The notes: generated by a model from the letters alone, not told the origin. A DNA stretch of 64,000 nucleotides from Halogeometricum sp. S1BR25-6 (GCF_031624495.1 NZ_JAMQOP010000001.1:1178001-1242000), one strand, 5' to 3'. Shown: positions 51,206 to 61,224, counted from the first letter of the stretch. Made by a program: numbers and translations.

Positions 51206-52117
51206 GTGCGCGTCGTTTCGCTTCTCCCCTCGGCCACCGAACTCCTGTTTCGCCTCGGTGTCGAACCGGTCGGCGTCTCGCACAGTTGTGACTACCCGCC
51301 CGCGGCGCGCGACCTGCCGACGCTGACGAGTACCGCCGTCGACCACGGCGACGACCGCTCGGCCGCGGATATCGACCGGCAGACGCGGGACGTCGAGGGG
51401 AGCGTCTACGACGTCGACGAGAACCGCCTCGCCGACCTCGACCCCGACGCGGTCGTGACGCAGGCGACCTGCGAGGTGTGCGCCGTCGACGCCTCGGAGG
51501 TCCGCGCCGCCGTCGACCGCCTCGGACTCGACGCGACGGTGGTGACGCTGGACCCCCACTCGCTCGCGGACGTCCTCGACGACGTGACCCGCGTCGGCGG
51601 GGCCGTCGGCGTCCCCGACCGCGCCGCATCGCTCAGGGCCGACCTCGCGGCGCGCGTCGAACGCGTCACCGAACGAGCGTCCGCGGCGGAGACCCACCCC
51701 CGAACCGCCGTCCTCGACTGGACCGACCCCGTCATCGCCGGGGGCCACTGGGTGCCCGAACTGGTCGACCGCGCCGGCGGACGCCCCGGATTGGTGACCG
51801 AGGGGCCGTCGACGCCGCAGCGCTGGGCCGACGTCCGCGCGTTCGACCCAGAGGTCCTGTTCGTCGCGCCGTGCGGGTTCGACGCCGCCCGCGCGGCTTC
51901 GGCCGTCGACGACCTGCGCGCGCGGGAGGGCTGGGCGGACCTCTCGGCGGTCTCGGCGGGGGAGGTGTACGCCGTCGACGGCAACGGCTACGTGAACCGG
52001 CCGGGGCCGCGACTCGCCGACACACTGGAACTGTTCGCCGCGTGCCTCCGCCCCGAGCGGTTCGACCCGCCCGCGCCGGACGCCGTTCGCCGGGTCCGCC
52101 CGACGTCGCGCGCGTAG
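51206..52117 (+). CDS. cobalamin-binding protein, BtuF-like (ABC importer substrate-binding fold)
   Basis: 303 residues, helical-backbone periplasmic-binding fold: RVVSLLPSATELLFRLG (N-lobe), VSHSCDYP, DAVVTQATCEVCAVD and VLFVAPCGFDAAR. It lacks a signal peptide and lipobox, so it is probably a cytoplasmic BtuF-like protein, not a lipoprotein, as seen for haloarchaeal 'cobalamin-binding' paralogues. GTG 51206 is chosen over ATG 51122 because of the TATA box at 51175-51183. The gene is divergent from dpsA and may share metal-dependent control. Confidence 0.85.
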   Translation: MRVVSLLPSATELLFRLGVEPVGVSHSCDYPPAARDLPTLTSTAVDHGDDRSAADIDRQTRDVEGSVYDVDENRLADLDPDAVVTQATCEVCAVDASEVRAAVDRLGLDATVVTLDPHSLADVLDDVTRVGGAVGVPDRAASLRADLAARVERVTERASAAETHPRTAVLDWTDPVIAGGHWVPELVDRAGGRPGLVTEGPSTPQRWADVRAFDPEVLFVAPCGFDAARAASAVDDLRAREGWADLSAVSAGEVYAVDGNGYVNRPGPRLADTLELFAACLRPERFDPPAPDAVRRVRPTSRA

Positions 52118-52159
52118 CCCGGCCCCCGTCGCTCTCGGGACTGCGAACCGACCCGCGCG

Positions 52160-52924
52160 TCAGTCGACCGACCCGACGAACGACCGCTGGTCGGCCACCT
52201 CTTCGGGGTCGAGCGCCCACAGCAGGTCGCGTTCGCCCCGGTTCAGCGCCGCCGCGACGCTGCCGTCCGGTCGAACGACGAGCGACCGCCCCGCGTACTC
52301 GGTCGGCCGCGCTCCCGGCGCGTCGCGCCGGCCGGTTCGACCCGCGCCGACCACCCAGCGGACCCCGTCGAGGGCGCGGGCGCGGCAGAGCAGTCGCCAG
52401 TTCTCCGAGTGGGCCGCGGGCCACGCGCCGACGACGAACAGGGCGTCGACCCGCGCGTCGGTCATCGCGGCGCTTTCGCCGACGAAGTTCAGGTCGTAGC
52501 AGGTCAGAAGGCCCGTCCGTCCGGCGGGAGTGTCGACGACGACGCGCTCCTCTCCCGGTTCCAGCATTTCCCGCTCTCCGCCCCACAGGTGCCGCTTGCG
52601 GTAGACGCGACTCGTTCCGTCGGGACGGACGTACGCGGCGGCGTTGTACAGCGTCCCGCCGTCGCGTTCGGCGTACCCCGCCAGCACGTCCACACCGCTC
52701 TCGGCGGCGACGGCGGCGAGTCGCTCCGTCGCGTCCGCGCGTTCGAGAGCGACGTCGCGGAGTCTGTCGTCGGCGACGAACCCGGTCAGCGCGTACTCGG
52801 GGAAGAGGACGACGTCCGCGTCGGCGGCGACGGCCGCCGTGCGGTCGCGAATCGCTTCGAGATTCCGCTTCGGCCGCAGGTCCGCGACGGACAGTTGCGG
52901 GACGGCGACGGTTGGAGAGGTCAC
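52160..52924 (-). CDS. carbon-nitrogen hydrolase (nitrilase superfamily)
   Basis: 254 residues. The Glu-Lys-Cys triad is complete: VLFPEYALTG (Glu), VYRKRHLWGGE (Lys) and LLTCYDLNFVGE (Cys). GAWPAAHSENWRLL follows as in omega-amidase/beta-alanine-synthase-like members. GTG 52924 is chosen; the longer frame to 53854 runs through the next gene. Likely an amidase for small amides. The gene is divergent from the HEAT-repeat protein. Confidence 0.88.
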   Translation of the reverse strand: MTSPTVAVPQLSVADLRPKRNLEAIRDRTAAVAADADVVLFPEYALTGFVADDRLRDVALERADATERLAAVAAESGVDVLAGYAERDGGTLYNAAAYVRPDGTSRVYRKRHLWGGEREMLEPGEERVVVDTPAGRTGLLTCYDLNFVGESAAMTDARVDALFVVGAWPAAHSENWRLLCRARALDGVRWVVGAGRTGRRDAPGARPTEYAGRSLVVRPDGSVAAALNRGERDLLWALDPEEVADQRSFVGSVD

Positions 52925-53027
52925 GTCCGTCGGCGCGGCGCCGCCGGGCAAAAGTCCTCGGCTCGGTCGAAGCCCTCCGCCGACCGAAGGGAAACGCTCT
53001 TTTCGTGGACGCGCGGACTGTTGGTAT

Positions 53028-54605
53028 ATGAGCGACGGGGACGACGAGACGCCGGCGGAGACGCCGGACGAGACGGAAGAGACGCCGGAGGGCGCGCACG
53101 ATGAGACCTCCGAAGCCGAATCCGACGAGACGGAGTCGGAACCCGACGAAGAGGTCGAAGAGACCGAAGAGACCGAAGAGACCGAAGAGACGGAATCCGA
53201 AGAGGAGACCGAATCGGAGTCCGACGACGGGGCCGAAGAGGGCGAATCGGAATCCGAGGAGGAGACCGAAGAGACCGAGTCAGAGTCCGACGATGGGGCC
53301 GAAGAGGCCGAATCGGAATCCGACGACGAGTCCGAAGAAACGGAACTGGAGCACCCCACGGCCGAGGACCTGAACGAACGCCTCGACGACGCCGAGGGGG
53401 ACCTCGAAGCGGCCGAGACCGAGGACGACCTCGACGCGGTCGAGGCAAAACTCGACGACATCGAATCGGACATCGAGGCCGCCGACCTCCCCGAACCGGA
53501 CGAAGATGCGGACGAGGAGGACGACGAAGAGGTCGAAGACCCCCGCGCGGAACTCGAAGCCCGCCTCTCGGACCTCCGCGAGGACCTCGAATCCCAGCGC
53601 GGCCCGTACGCCGAGGACGTCGTCGACGACGTCGAGTCGGCGAAGACGAAGATTACCGACACCCGCTGGACCGAACGCGGACAGGGCGAAATCGTCGACG
53701 TCGTCGAGTCGTTCGCGGCCGACGTGAACGAAATTCTGGACGTCTCCGTCTCCGTCGACGGCGAGGCCGAGGAGAACCTGACCGTCGCGCTCGACGAGGC
53801 GATCGACGCCGTCGAGTCCGCCGGACTGGACCCCGACGACGACGAGGAGACCATCGCCGAACTCCTCGAAGCGACCGACGAGTTGGAGGCCGGCCTCGAA
53901 GACGCCCAGGAGTGGGACGACCTGCAGACGAACGAGAAACTCCAGGCCGAGGGCTTCTTCGACGTGCTCGGTCACTACAAGGACTTCCCGCCCGAACTTT
54001 CCGCGATTCAGGAGTGGGAACAGCGCGGCCGGGCGGACATGATCATGCTGGCGAAGGACAACCTCCAGTCGGAGTTCATGCAGGCGCACTGCATGGACGC
54101 GTTCGTCCGCATGGGCGACCCGTCGGTGTTCGACGAGATGCACCAACTCGCCGAACGCCGGAACAAGAAGGCCATCCGGGCGCTCGGCACGATGGGGTCG
54201 GGAGCCGACGACGCCGTCGAGACGCTGACGGAGTACGTCGACGCCGACTCCGACCCGGCGCTCCAGAAGGTGACGTTCAAAGCGCTCGGCGAAATCGGCT
54301 CGCCCGCCGCGACGCAGGCCATCGCGGACAAACTCGTGATGGACAACGACAACGTGCGGCCGTACGCCGCCCGGTCGCTCGGTCTCATCGGCGACACCCG
54401 CGCGGTGAAGCCGCTGAAGGACACGCTGGCGAACGACGACAGCGACACCGTCCGCGCCGCCGCGGCGTGGGCGCTCCGTCAGATCGGCACGAAGGAGGCG
54501 CTCGAAGCCACCGCCGAGTACTCCGACGAGCGCTCGTTCCTCGTCCAACACGAGGCCGACCGCGCGAACGACAGCCTCGGCGAGACCGACGCGCCGCGAG
54601 CGTAA
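53028..54605 (+). CDS. acidic coiled-coil protein with C-terminal HEAT repeats
   Basis: 525 residues. Residues ~1-110 are almost all Asp/Glu/Ser/Thr (repeated ESDDGAEE-type blocks), followed by coiled-coil helices (DDAEGDLEAAETEDDLDAVEAKLD), a helical middle, and from ~345 a run of PBS-lyase-like HEAT repeats (RAIRALGTMGSGADDAVETL, KVTFKALGEIGSPAATQAIAD, YAARSLGLIGDTRAVKPLKD, AAAWALRQIGTKEALEA). Probably a scaffold or protein-binding factor. Start follows the GGTATATG-A context; the ATG at 53028 begins the natural acidic N-terminus. Confidence 0.86.
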   Translation: MSDGDDETPAETPDETEETPEGAHDETSEAESDETESEPDEEVEETEETEETEETESEEETESESDDGAEEGESESEEETEETESESDDGAEEAESESDDESEETELEHPTAEDLNERLDDAEGDLEAAETEDDLDAVEAKLDDIESDIEAADLPEPDEDADEEDDEEVEDPRAELEARLSDLREDLESQRGPYAEDVVDDVESAKTKITDTRWTERGQGEIVDVVESFAADVNEILDVSVSVDGEAEENLTVALDEAIDAVESAGLDPDDDEETIAELLEATDELEAGLEDAQEWDDLQTNEKLQAEGFFDVLGHYKDFPPELSAIQEWEQRGRADMIMLAKDNLQSEFMQAHCMDAFVRMGDPSVFDEMHQLAERRNKKAIRALGTMGSGADDAVETLTEYVDADSDPALQKVTFKALGEIGSPAATQAIADKLVMDNDNVRPYAARSLGLIGDTRAVKPLKDTLANDDSDTVRAAAAWALRQIGTKEALEATAEYSDERSFLVQHEADRANDSLGETDAPRA

Positions 54606-54635
54606 CTCCCCGGTCGTAGCCGCTCCGACTCCCCG

Positions 54636-54640
54636 TTTTT
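54636..54640 (+). terminator. T-run after the HEAT-repeat gene
   Basis: CCCCGTTTTTCACC, 30 bases after the stop codon. Confidence 0.4.
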
Positions 54641-54684
54641 CACCCCGCCGAGCGACGGCGTCGGCTACCCGGTCCGACCGCGGG

Positions 54685-54693
54685 TTCAAGTAT
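54685..54693 (+). promoter_or_regulatory. TATA-like box of the PLD-domain gene
   Basis: TTCAAGTAT centred about 26 bases upstream of GTG 54715. Confidence 0.5.
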
Positions 54694-54714
54694 GAAGCCG
54701 CGGCCACTCCCGCC

Positions 54715-56358
54715 GTGCTCACCACCCGTCGTCTCGCCCGCGTTCTCCTCGTCTGCGCGCTCCTCTGGCAGTCCGTCGGCGCCGGCGTCGGCTTCGCGGC
54801 TGCCGCAGGGGGCGACGGCGGGGGCGGTCCGACCGTCGTCGGGGGTGTTCCGAATCCCGTCGTGGCGGACGACGCGGGCGAGTACGTCGCCGTCCGCGTC
54901 GCCGGCGCCGCGAACCTCACGCTCTCGGACGGCGAGGACACCGTCCCGGTTCCGCGCCGGGCGGGCGTCGTCGCTCTCGCCGCGGACCCGGACGCCGCGG
55001 CGGCGGTGACGGCGCTTCCCGTCGTCCGCGCGGACCTCTCGCTCTCGAACGCGGGCGAGCGACTCGTCCTCCGCCGCGACGGCGCCGTCGTCGACGAAGT
55101 CGAGTACGGGAGTGCACCCGAGGGCGAACGCTGGAACGCCTCCGCCGACCGGTGGACGCCCGTCGGACTGGACCTGCGCGACCCCGTCGCCACCGGACCC
55201 GCGGACGCGACGGCGTTCGTCCTCCCCGACGCGCCCGGCGTCGCCGTCGAGACGCTCCGCTCGGCCGACGAGCGACTTCTGCTGGCGGGTTACACGCTCT
55301 CCTCGGACCGCGTCGCCGACGCCCTCCTCGCCGCCTACCGACGCGGCGTCCGGGTGCACGTCCTCGTCGAGGGGTCGCCGGTCGGCGGCGTCTCCCGCGC
55401 GCAGGCGGCGACGCTGGACCGACTGGTCGCGGCCGGGGTTCCCGTCGCCGTCGTCTCCGGCCCGCGGGCGACGTTCTCCTATCAGCACGCTAAATACGCC
55501 GTCGCCGACGACCGCGCCGTGGTGCTCACGGAGAACTGGAAGCCGGCGGGCACCGGCGGCCGCGACAGTCGCGGGTGGGGCGTCCGCGTCGACTCCGGGC
55601 GAACGGCGGACGAACTCGCCGCGGTGTTCGCGGCCGACTCGACGGGCCGGGGCGTCGTCTCGTGGCCGTCGTTCCGGGAGGGCCGCGAGTTCGTCGACGA
55701 CGCGCCCGCGACCACGAGGTATCCCGCGCGTATCCCGTCCGAGTCGGTCCGCGCGACGGAGGTTCGCGTCCTCACCGCGCCCGGCAACGCGGGCGAGGCG
55801 ACCATCGAGCGAGTCGACGGGGCCGAAGAACGAATCGCGGTCGTGAACCCTCGCATCGACCCCGAGGGGCGGTTCTTCGCCGCTCTCGTCCGCGCGGCCC
55901 GCCGGGGCGTCTCGGTGCGACTGCTCCTCTCGAACGCGTGGTACGACGAGGCGGAAAACGAAGCGGTGGTCGCTCGCGCCGACGAACTCCGGGAGTCCGG
56001 CCTCCCCATCGAGGCGCGTATCGCCGACCCGCGGGGTCGGTTCGGCAAGGTGCACGCGAAGGGGGCCGTCGTCGACGGCGAGGTAGCTCTCGTCGGAAGC
56101 CTGAACTGGAACGACCACGCCGCGACGGAGAACCGCGAGGTGGTGCTCGAACTGCGCGGAGAAGAACCGGCGGGCTACTTTCGGCGGGCGTTCGATGCCG
56201 ACTGGGAGGCGGCCGGCGGCGGCGGGTTCGGTCGCGGACTCGGCTTCGGCGCCGACGGCGCCGGCCGGACGACGTGGCTGCTCGTCGCCGGGGCACTCGC
56301 CTCCGCGGTGCTGGCCGGACTGATACTGAAGAAGACGGTTCGGTTCGAACGAGAGTAG
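54715..56358 (+). CDS. membrane-anchored phospholipase D-like protein
   Basis: 547 residues from GTG. An N-terminal signal/anchor (RLARVLLVCALLWQSVGAG) and a C-terminal TM helix (WLLVAGALASAVLAGLILKK) with basic end flank an extracellular body. A small lamin-tail-like beta domain (30-145) is followed by two PLD domains: the first has FSYQHAKYAVADDRAVVLT (HxKxxxxDD), the second KVHAKGAVVDGEVALVGSLN (HxKxxxxD, GSxN). A pair of HKD motifs is needed for catalysis; both look intact apart from the first GxxN, which reads TENW. Nuclease or phosphatidyl-transferase activity at the cell surface. Confidence 0.85.
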   Translation: MLTTRRLARVLLVCALLWQSVGAGVGFAAAAGGDGGGGPTVVGGVPNPVVADDAGEYVAVRVAGAANLTLSDGEDTVPVPRRAGVVALAADPDAAAAVTALPVVRADLSLSNAGERLVLRRDGAVVDEVEYGSAPEGERWNASADRWTPVGLDLRDPVATGPADATAFVLPDAPGVAVETLRSADERLLLAGYTLSSDRVADALLAAYRRGVRVHVLVEGSPVGGVSRAQAATLDRLVAAGVPVAVVSGPRATFSYQHAKYAVADDRAVVLTENWKPAGTGGRDSRGWGVRVDSGRTADELAAVFAADSTGRGVVSWPSFREGREFVDDAPATTRYPARIPSESVRATEVRVLTAPGNAGEATIERVDGAEERIAVVNPRIDPEGRFFAALVRAARRGVSVRLLLSNAWYDEAENEAVVARADELRESGLPIEARIADPRGRFGKVHAKGAVVDGEVALVGSLNWNDHAATENREVVLELRGEEPAGYFRRAFDADWEAAGGGGFGRGLGFGADGAGRTTWLLVAGALASAVLAGLILKKTVRFERE

Positions 56359-56373
56359 AACGGTGCGGGGGCG

Positions 56374-58296
56374 TTACTCGGCGTCGACGGGCGCCTGCGT
56401 GGACAGTTCCGCGTCGAGTTCGGCGTCGGCCATCTTCTCGACGAGGCTGTCGATGACCTCGCTGCGCATCCCCTTCACGAACTTGATAGAGCCGACGACC
56501 AGGTGGCCGCCGCCGGAGACGCCGCCGCCGACGACTTCCTCGTTGAGTTCGGCGACCATCTGCGGAATGTCGAGGCGGACGCCGTCGGAGCGGAGGACGG
56601 CGAAGTCAGGCCCGTAGCCGATGGTGATGACGGGTTCCTGCATCTCCTGGACCTTCCGGTCGTGAATCTTCCCGGTCGTCTTGCCCGGCGCGGGGTAGGT
56701 GAAGCGGTGCGCCCACTCGTCCAAGTCGATGGTGTAGAGGTGCGCGCCCGAACTGAGCGTCTCGTGGTCGACGTGCGACTCCGCGGCGTCGAGTTGGCGG
56801 TCCACGTCGCGTTCGGCGCGTTCGGCGAGGAACTCGATGAGTTCCTCGTGGCGCTCTTCGTCGTCGCAACCGACGTTGAGCACGTCGTTGACGATGGACT
56901 GCCCGTCGCTGTAGCGGAGCCAGTGCGCCGCGTAGTCGAGGGCCTCGCCGATGTCGAGCAGTTCCTCGCGGTCGTAGCCCTGCGCCCCGGCGAGTTCGAC
57001 GAAGTCGTCCATCGCCTCGGCCTTCGAGCGGTCCGAGAGGCCGGCGACCGCGGGGACGTGCTTCAACTCGTCCGTGAGCGAGGGGTCGATCATCCGCGCG
57101 AGTTCGACGCACATCATACCCGTCGTGATGCGGTAGTCCTCGTCGTGCAGGTAGGGGTTGACGTGGGCGTCCAGCAGCGGTTCGACCGCCTCTGGGTCGG
57201 GGTGGTGGTGGTCGACGACGGCGATGGGGACGTCGTAGTGCGCGAGGTTCTCGTAGGCCGGCACGTCCTCCTCGGTGGACCCGTTGTCGAGCATGAGGAG
57301 GAAGGGCAGGCGCTGGCCGTGCCGCGAGCGCCCCTCCAAGGCGAAGTTCAGGTCGCGGGTCACGTCCTCCATCTCGTAGAACGGCGCCTTCGAGGGGAGG
57401 CGCTTGATGAGGTGACGGGGGGCGTCCTCGTCGTCGTGCACCTCGGCGATGAAGTTCTCCAGGGCCAGTTGGACCGGGACGGACGCGCACATCCCGTCGC
57501 CGTCGGCGTGGTGGCGGACGCGGATGGGGCGGCCCTCCAGGACGGTCCGACGCAGGAGACGCGCGACCTCTCTGAGGTCCTCGCGGAGTTTCTCGAACTC
57601 GGGCCACTCGACGAGCGGTTCGACCTCGCTCGGTTCGGCGCGTTCTTCCAGGGCGGCGTCGAGGCGTTCGCGGGTCTCGGCGGCCGCCTCGTCGTCGAGT
57701 CTCGTCATCGACTCGACTTCGAGTTGCAGGGCGTCCTCGTGGCTCTCGGCGGTGCCGCTGACGCGGACCACGTCGTCCAGTTCCACCTCGGGGTGCGCGC
57801 GGACGCCGGCGTCCTCGAAGGCGGCGGCCGAGACGATGCCGGTGTCGTCGGCGACGCGGAAGACGGTGGGGCCGCCGGTCTGCTTGATCTGCGCGACGAC
57901 GCCCTCGACGAACGCATCGTCGCCGGGTTCGAGGTCCTCGATGGGCGTGATGTCGGGTTCGTAGTCGACGGTGACGGTGCGGTAGTCGTCGAGGGTCACC
58001 GCGTCGAACGCCACGTCGCCGTTCTCGCGGACCTCCTCGAGGGAGACGACGAGGCGGTCGCCCACCTCGTAGGTGCGGTCGAGGTTCGACTCGTGGACGA
58101 GGCCGGACACCTCGTCGGAGATGTCAACGAAGACGCCGTACTCGACGACGCCGTTGACGACGGCGTGGTAGTTGGCGCCGACGTCGGTGTCGTCGAGCGT
58201 ACAGTTCGGTGCGAGGTCGTAGACGACAGGTCGCGAGTCCGCGTCCGAATTCGAACCGGACTCGCCGCCGGAATCCCCGGCGTTTTCGACGGTCAT
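56374..58296 (-). CDS. DHH-family phosphoesterase with S1 and OB domains (RecJ-like)
   Basis: 640 residues. An S1 RNA-binding domain (about 35-95: NYHAVVNGVVEYGVFVDISD, then GLVHESNL) and an OB nucleic-acid domain (about 125-185) precede the DHH core with VRHHADGDGMCAS (motif I), LLMLDNGST (motif II) and IAVVDHHHPDPEA (motif III), then a DHHA1 end (GGGVSGGGHLVVGSIK). Likely a single-strand-specific nuclease of the archaeal RecJ/GAN type used in DNA repair, replication or RNA turnover. Confidence 0.9.
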   Translation of the reverse strand: MTVENAGDSGGESGSNSDADSRPVVYDLAPNCTLDDTDVGANYHAVVNGVVEYGVFVDISDEVSGLVHESNLDRTYEVGDRLVVSLEEVRENGDVAFDAVTLDDYRTVTVDYEPDITPIEDLEPGDDAFVEGVVAQIKQTGGPTVFRVADDTGIVSAAAFEDAGVRAHPEVELDDVVRVSGTAESHEDALQLEVESMTRLDDEAAAETRERLDAALEERAEPSEVEPLVEWPEFEKLREDLREVARLLRRTVLEGRPIRVRHHADGDGMCASVPVQLALENFIAEVHDDEDAPRHLIKRLPSKAPFYEMEDVTRDLNFALEGRSRHGQRLPFLLMLDNGSTEEDVPAYENLAHYDVPIAVVDHHHPDPEAVEPLLDAHVNPYLHDEDYRITTGMMCVELARMIDPSLTDELKHVPAVAGLSDRSKAEAMDDFVELAGAQGYDREELLDIGEALDYAAHWLRYSDGQSIVNDVLNVGCDDEERHEELIEFLAERAERDVDRQLDAAESHVDHETLSSGAHLYTIDLDEWAHRFTYPAPGKTTGKIHDRKVQEMQEPVITIGYGPDFAVLRSDGVRLDIPQMVAELNEEVVGGGVSGGGHLVVGSIKFVKGMRSEVIDSLVEKMADAELDAELSTQAPVDAE

Positions 58297-58399
58297 AGTG
58301 AGAGGGAATCGTGGCCGCCGGTTAAGACTTTACATGCGCGTCCGGGGCCGACGCGGCCGCATCCGTCGGCGTCGGCGCCCGTCGCCGGCCGCCGCGCGC

Positions 58400-59266
58400 C
58401 TAATACCCCAGTTCGCGCAGTGACTCGCGGAGACGCGGGAGGTAGGCGTCGCCGAAGTGCCTGACGTGTTCGAGAAGGGGGTGGACGCCGTAGACGGTCG
58501 CGCGCGTCTCGAAGAACCCCTCGTCGATGCCGCGTCGCTCGTCGTAGCGGTCGAAGAAGTCGTCGCCGAGAGAGCCGAACAGGGCGACGTAGGCGAGTTC
58601 GACTTCGGGGTGGCCGTAGTATATCGCCGGGTCGATGAACGCCCGCACCGCGCCGTCGCCGACGAGGAGGTTCCCCCGCCACACGTCGCCGTGGACGAGG
58701 GCGGGCGCGTCGGGTTCGGTCAGGAGCGAGTCGAGGTCGGCGGCGAGGTCCGCCACCCGCTCTCGGTCGTCGACCGGGAGTTTCCCCTCCGCGACGCAGG
58801 CGTCGGCGCAGTCGAGCAGTCGGTACTCGCGGAAGAACGCGACCCACGAGTCGGTCCACGGGTTCGGGAGCGAGAACGCGCCGCTGAGCGTATCGAACGG
58901 GAAGCCGCAGGCCTCGGCGGTCACGCCGTGCAACGCCGCGAGGTGGTCCGCCGCGTCGCGTTCGACCGACGGGGTGACGCGGCCGTCGCCCTCGACGTGC
59001 GCCATGAACAGCAGGTCGTCCGAGGCGTCGTACACCTCGGGGACCGGTAGCGGCGACTCGTCGGATAAGTAGCGGAGCATCTCCGCCTCGACGGTCAAGG
59101 GGGTGTCGCCGACTTTCGCGACGACCGGGTCGCGGTCGGCGAAGTCGAGGCGGTAGACGGTTCCCACCTCGCCGCCGTCCAGTTCGGTGAGCGTCGAGAC
59201 GGCCGATCCGAACCGCGACTCGGCGCGGGCGCGGACGGACTCCGGTGCGGGGGGCGTCTCCGTCAT
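58400..59266 (-). CDS. fructosamine kinase family protein (APH fold)
   Basis: 288 residues. N-lobe VGTVYRLDFADRDPVVAKVG with the ATP-anchoring Lys, then the catalytic loop ALVHGDVWRGNLLVGDG (Asp and Asn) and the metal-binding AFIDPAIYYGHPEVELAY. This matches fructosamine-3-kinase-like enzymes that repair glycated proteins, or sugar-amine kinases. Start ATG 59266; the longer frame to 59467 would overlap the divergent JAMM gene. Confidence 0.9.
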   Translation of the reverse strand: MTETPPAPESVRARAESRFGSAVSTLTELDGGEVGTVYRLDFADRDPVVAKVGDTPLTVEAEMLRYLSDESPLPVPEVYDASDDLLFMAHVEGDGRVTPSVERDAADHLAALHGVTAEACGFPFDTLSGAFSLPNPWTDSWVAFFREYRLLDCADACVAEGKLPVDDRERVADLAADLDSLLTEPDAPALVHGDVWRGNLLVGDGAVRAFIDPAIYYGHPEVELAYVALFGSLGDDFFDRYDERRGIDEGFFETRATVYGVHPLLEHVRHFGDAYLPRLRESLRELGY

Positions 59267-59385
59267 GCGTCCGGGTTCGCGGTCCTCCTCCCTGAGCGTG
59301 ACGCTTCGGCCGTCGTACCGCAGTCGTGCGGTTTGCACGCTCCACGGACCGGAACTCTTAGATGCCGACGCGCCGGACGTTGCGT

Positions 59386-59880
59386 ATGCGCCTCTTCCGG
59401 TCGAAGGAGATTCTCGGAATCGCCGAGGAGGCACTCGACTTCGCGTTGGAAGCGTCGAAGGAGACACACCCCAACGAGTACATGGGCTTTCTCCGCGGGG
59501 AGGACGCCCGCCGCGTCGGCCTCGACGAGTCGGGCACCGTCATCACGGACGTACTCATCGTCCCCGGGACGACCTCGGACCCCGTCAGCGCCACGGTCCG
59601 CACGGACATGATACCGAACGACATGCGCGCGGTCGGGTCGATTCACTCGCACCCCAACGGCGTCCTCCGCCCGAGCGACGCCGACCTCGACACGTTCGGG
59701 CAGGGTCGCGTGCACGTCATCGTCGGCCATCCCTACCGCCGCAGCGACTGGCGCGCGTTCGACCAGGAGGGCAATCCGACGACGCTGGACGTCCTTGACG
59801 TCGACCTTCCCGACCCCGAATCGTTCTTCGACTTCGACGAGGCGGACCTCGGTCTGAACCTCGACGACGAGGCCGAATGA
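59386..59880 (+). CDS. JAB1/MPN (JAMM) metalloprotease-fold protein
   Basis: 164 residues. JAMM metal site: Glu in PNEYMGFL, then [20 protein letters not shown] (HxHPx...SxxD). Such proteins cleave isopeptide or ubiquitin-like (SAMP) conjugates in haloarchaea, or act on small substrates. CTTAGAT about 27 bases before the ATG at 59386 favours this start over 59362. ATGA overlap with ribL. It is distinct from the studied HvJAMM1; specificity cannot be inferred. Confidence 0.88.
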   Translation: MRLFRSKEILGIAEEALDFALEASKETHPNEYMGFLRGEDARRVGLDESGTVITDVLIVPGTTSDPVSATVRTDMIPNDMRAVGSIHSHPNGVLRPSDADLDTFGQGRVHVIVGHPYRRSDWRAFDQEGNPTTLDVLDVDLPDPESFFDFDEADLGLNLDDEAE

Positions 59881-60365
59881 CGCGGCGCGTCATCGCCCAG
59901 GGGACGTTCGACATCCTCCACCCCGGTCACGTCCACTACCTGCGCGACGCCGCCGCCCTCGGCGACGAACTGCACGTCATCGTCGCCCGCCGCGAGAACG
60001 TCACCCACAAACGAAAGCCCGTCCTGCCGGACCGCCAGCGCCGCGACATGGTCGACGCCCTCGGAGCGGTGACGGAGGCACACCTCGGCCACCGCGAGGA
60101 CATCTTCGTCCCCATCGAGCGCATCCGCCCGGACGTCATCGTCCTCGGCCACGACCAGCACCACGACGCCGACGGCATCAGCGAGGCCCTCGCCGCCCGC
60201 GGCATCGACTGCGAGGTGACGCGCGCCTCCGCGCGCGAACCCGCCTACGAGGACGAACTGCTCTCGACCGGCCGCATCATCGACCGCGTCCTCGAAGAAC
60301 GGGCGGACGGTTCGGGCCGGAAACGGGACGGGGACCGAGACCGCAGTCGAGACGAGGACGCGTAG
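59877..60365 (+). CDS. ribL: archaeal FAD synthase RibL
   Basis: 162-residue nucleotidyltransferase that adenylates FMN to FAD. Signatures: [16 protein letters not shown] (HxGH), [17 protein letters not shown] and [12 protein letters not shown]. Length and motif spacing match archaeal RibL, not the unrelated bifunctional bacterial RibF. An acidic/basic tail after residue ~140 is disordered. Overlaps the JAMM gene by four bases; birA begins 46 bases downstream. Confidence 0.92.
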   Translation: MTRRVIAQGTFDILHPGHVHYLRDAAALGDELHVIVARRENVTHKRKPVLPDRQRRDMVDALGAVTEAHLGHREDIFVPIERIRPDVIVLGHDQHHDADGISEALAARGIDCEVTRASAREPAYEDELLSTGRIIDRVLEERADGSGRKRDGDRDRSRDEDA

Positions 60366-60411
60366 CGCCCGAACCCGCAGCGTTGAGTTTCCCCCGCCCG
60401 AAGCGACCGCC

Positions 60412-61224
60412 ATGACCGACGACCCGCCGGTGACGTTCCGCGAATCGATGGGGAACACGAGCCTCCGCGTCCGACAGATGGCGGACGACGGCGCGCCGCA
60501 CGGAACGATGGTCGTCGCCAGCGAACTTACCGCCGCGCGCGGCCGGACGGGGAACGAGTGGGCGGCCCCGCCGGGCGGCGTCTGGACGAGCACTCTCCTC
60601 CGGCCCGGCCTCCCCGCAGAGCGGGTCGGCCGCCTCACGTTCGCCGGCGCCGTGGCCGTCGTCGACGCCCTCGAACCCCTCGCCGTCGACGCGCGCCTGA
60701 AGTGGCCGAACGACGTCGTCGTCGCGCGCGGGAGCGAGGACGGTCGGCCGAGGAAACTCGCCGGCGTGCTCACCGAACCCGTCGTCGACGGCGTCCCGGT
60801 GCCCGGCAAACCCGTCGACGAGGTGTTCGGCGACGACGGCGTCGACGTCGAGTACGTCGTCCTCGGCGTCGGCATCAACGCGAATCTCGACCCCGCCGAC
60901 CTCGAACTCGACAGGCCGGCGACGACGCTCCGCGCCGAAGTCGGGTCGGTCGACCGGGAGGCGTTGGCCCGCCGACTCCGCGACTCGCTGTGCGCGCGGT
61001 GTGCGGCCGCCGAGTCGGACGAGGGGTTCGCCGCACTCCTGGACGAGTGGCGCGACCGCGCGGAGACGCTCGGGTCGCGCGTGAGGGTCCGTCGGCGCGG
61101 TGGACCGGACGTCTCCGGCGTCGCGCGCGACGTCTCGGCGCGCGGCGGACTGCTGGTCGAGACCGAGGAGGAAACGGTCGAACTGACCGAGGGAGAGGCG
61201 ACGCGACTGCGCGAGGGGGAGTGA
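60412..61224 (+). CDS. birA: biotin--[acetyl-CoA carboxylase] ligase
   Basis: 270 residues, monofunctional (no N-terminal HTH, so not a biotin repressor). Biotin/ATP motifs: ELTAARGRTGNEWAAPPGGVW (GRGRxGxxW-type), LKWPNDVVV (KWPND) and LGVGINANLD, then a C-terminal SH3-like domain (SGVARDVSARGGLLVET). Attaches biotin to the carrier domain of carboxylases. Follows ribL with 46 bases spacing. Confidence 0.92.
   Translation: MTDDPPVTFRESMGNTSLRVRQMADDGAPHGTMVVASELTAARGRTGNEWAAPPGGVWTSTLLRPGLPAERVGRLTFAGAVAVVDALEPLAVDARLKWPNDVVVARGSEDGRPRKLAGVLTEPVVDGVPVPGKPVDEVFGDDGVDVEYVVLGVGINANLDPADLELDRPATTLRAEVGSVDREALARRLRDSLCARCAAAESDEGFAALLDEWRDRAETLGSRVRVRRRGGPDVSGVARDVSARGGLLVETEEETVELTEGEATRLREGE

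Noticed and set aside
52925-53854. Ser-rich N-terminal extension of the nitrilase-fold gene
   Set aside because: It is the antisense of the acidic HEAT-repeat protein; GAG/GAC codons read backwards give Ser runs.
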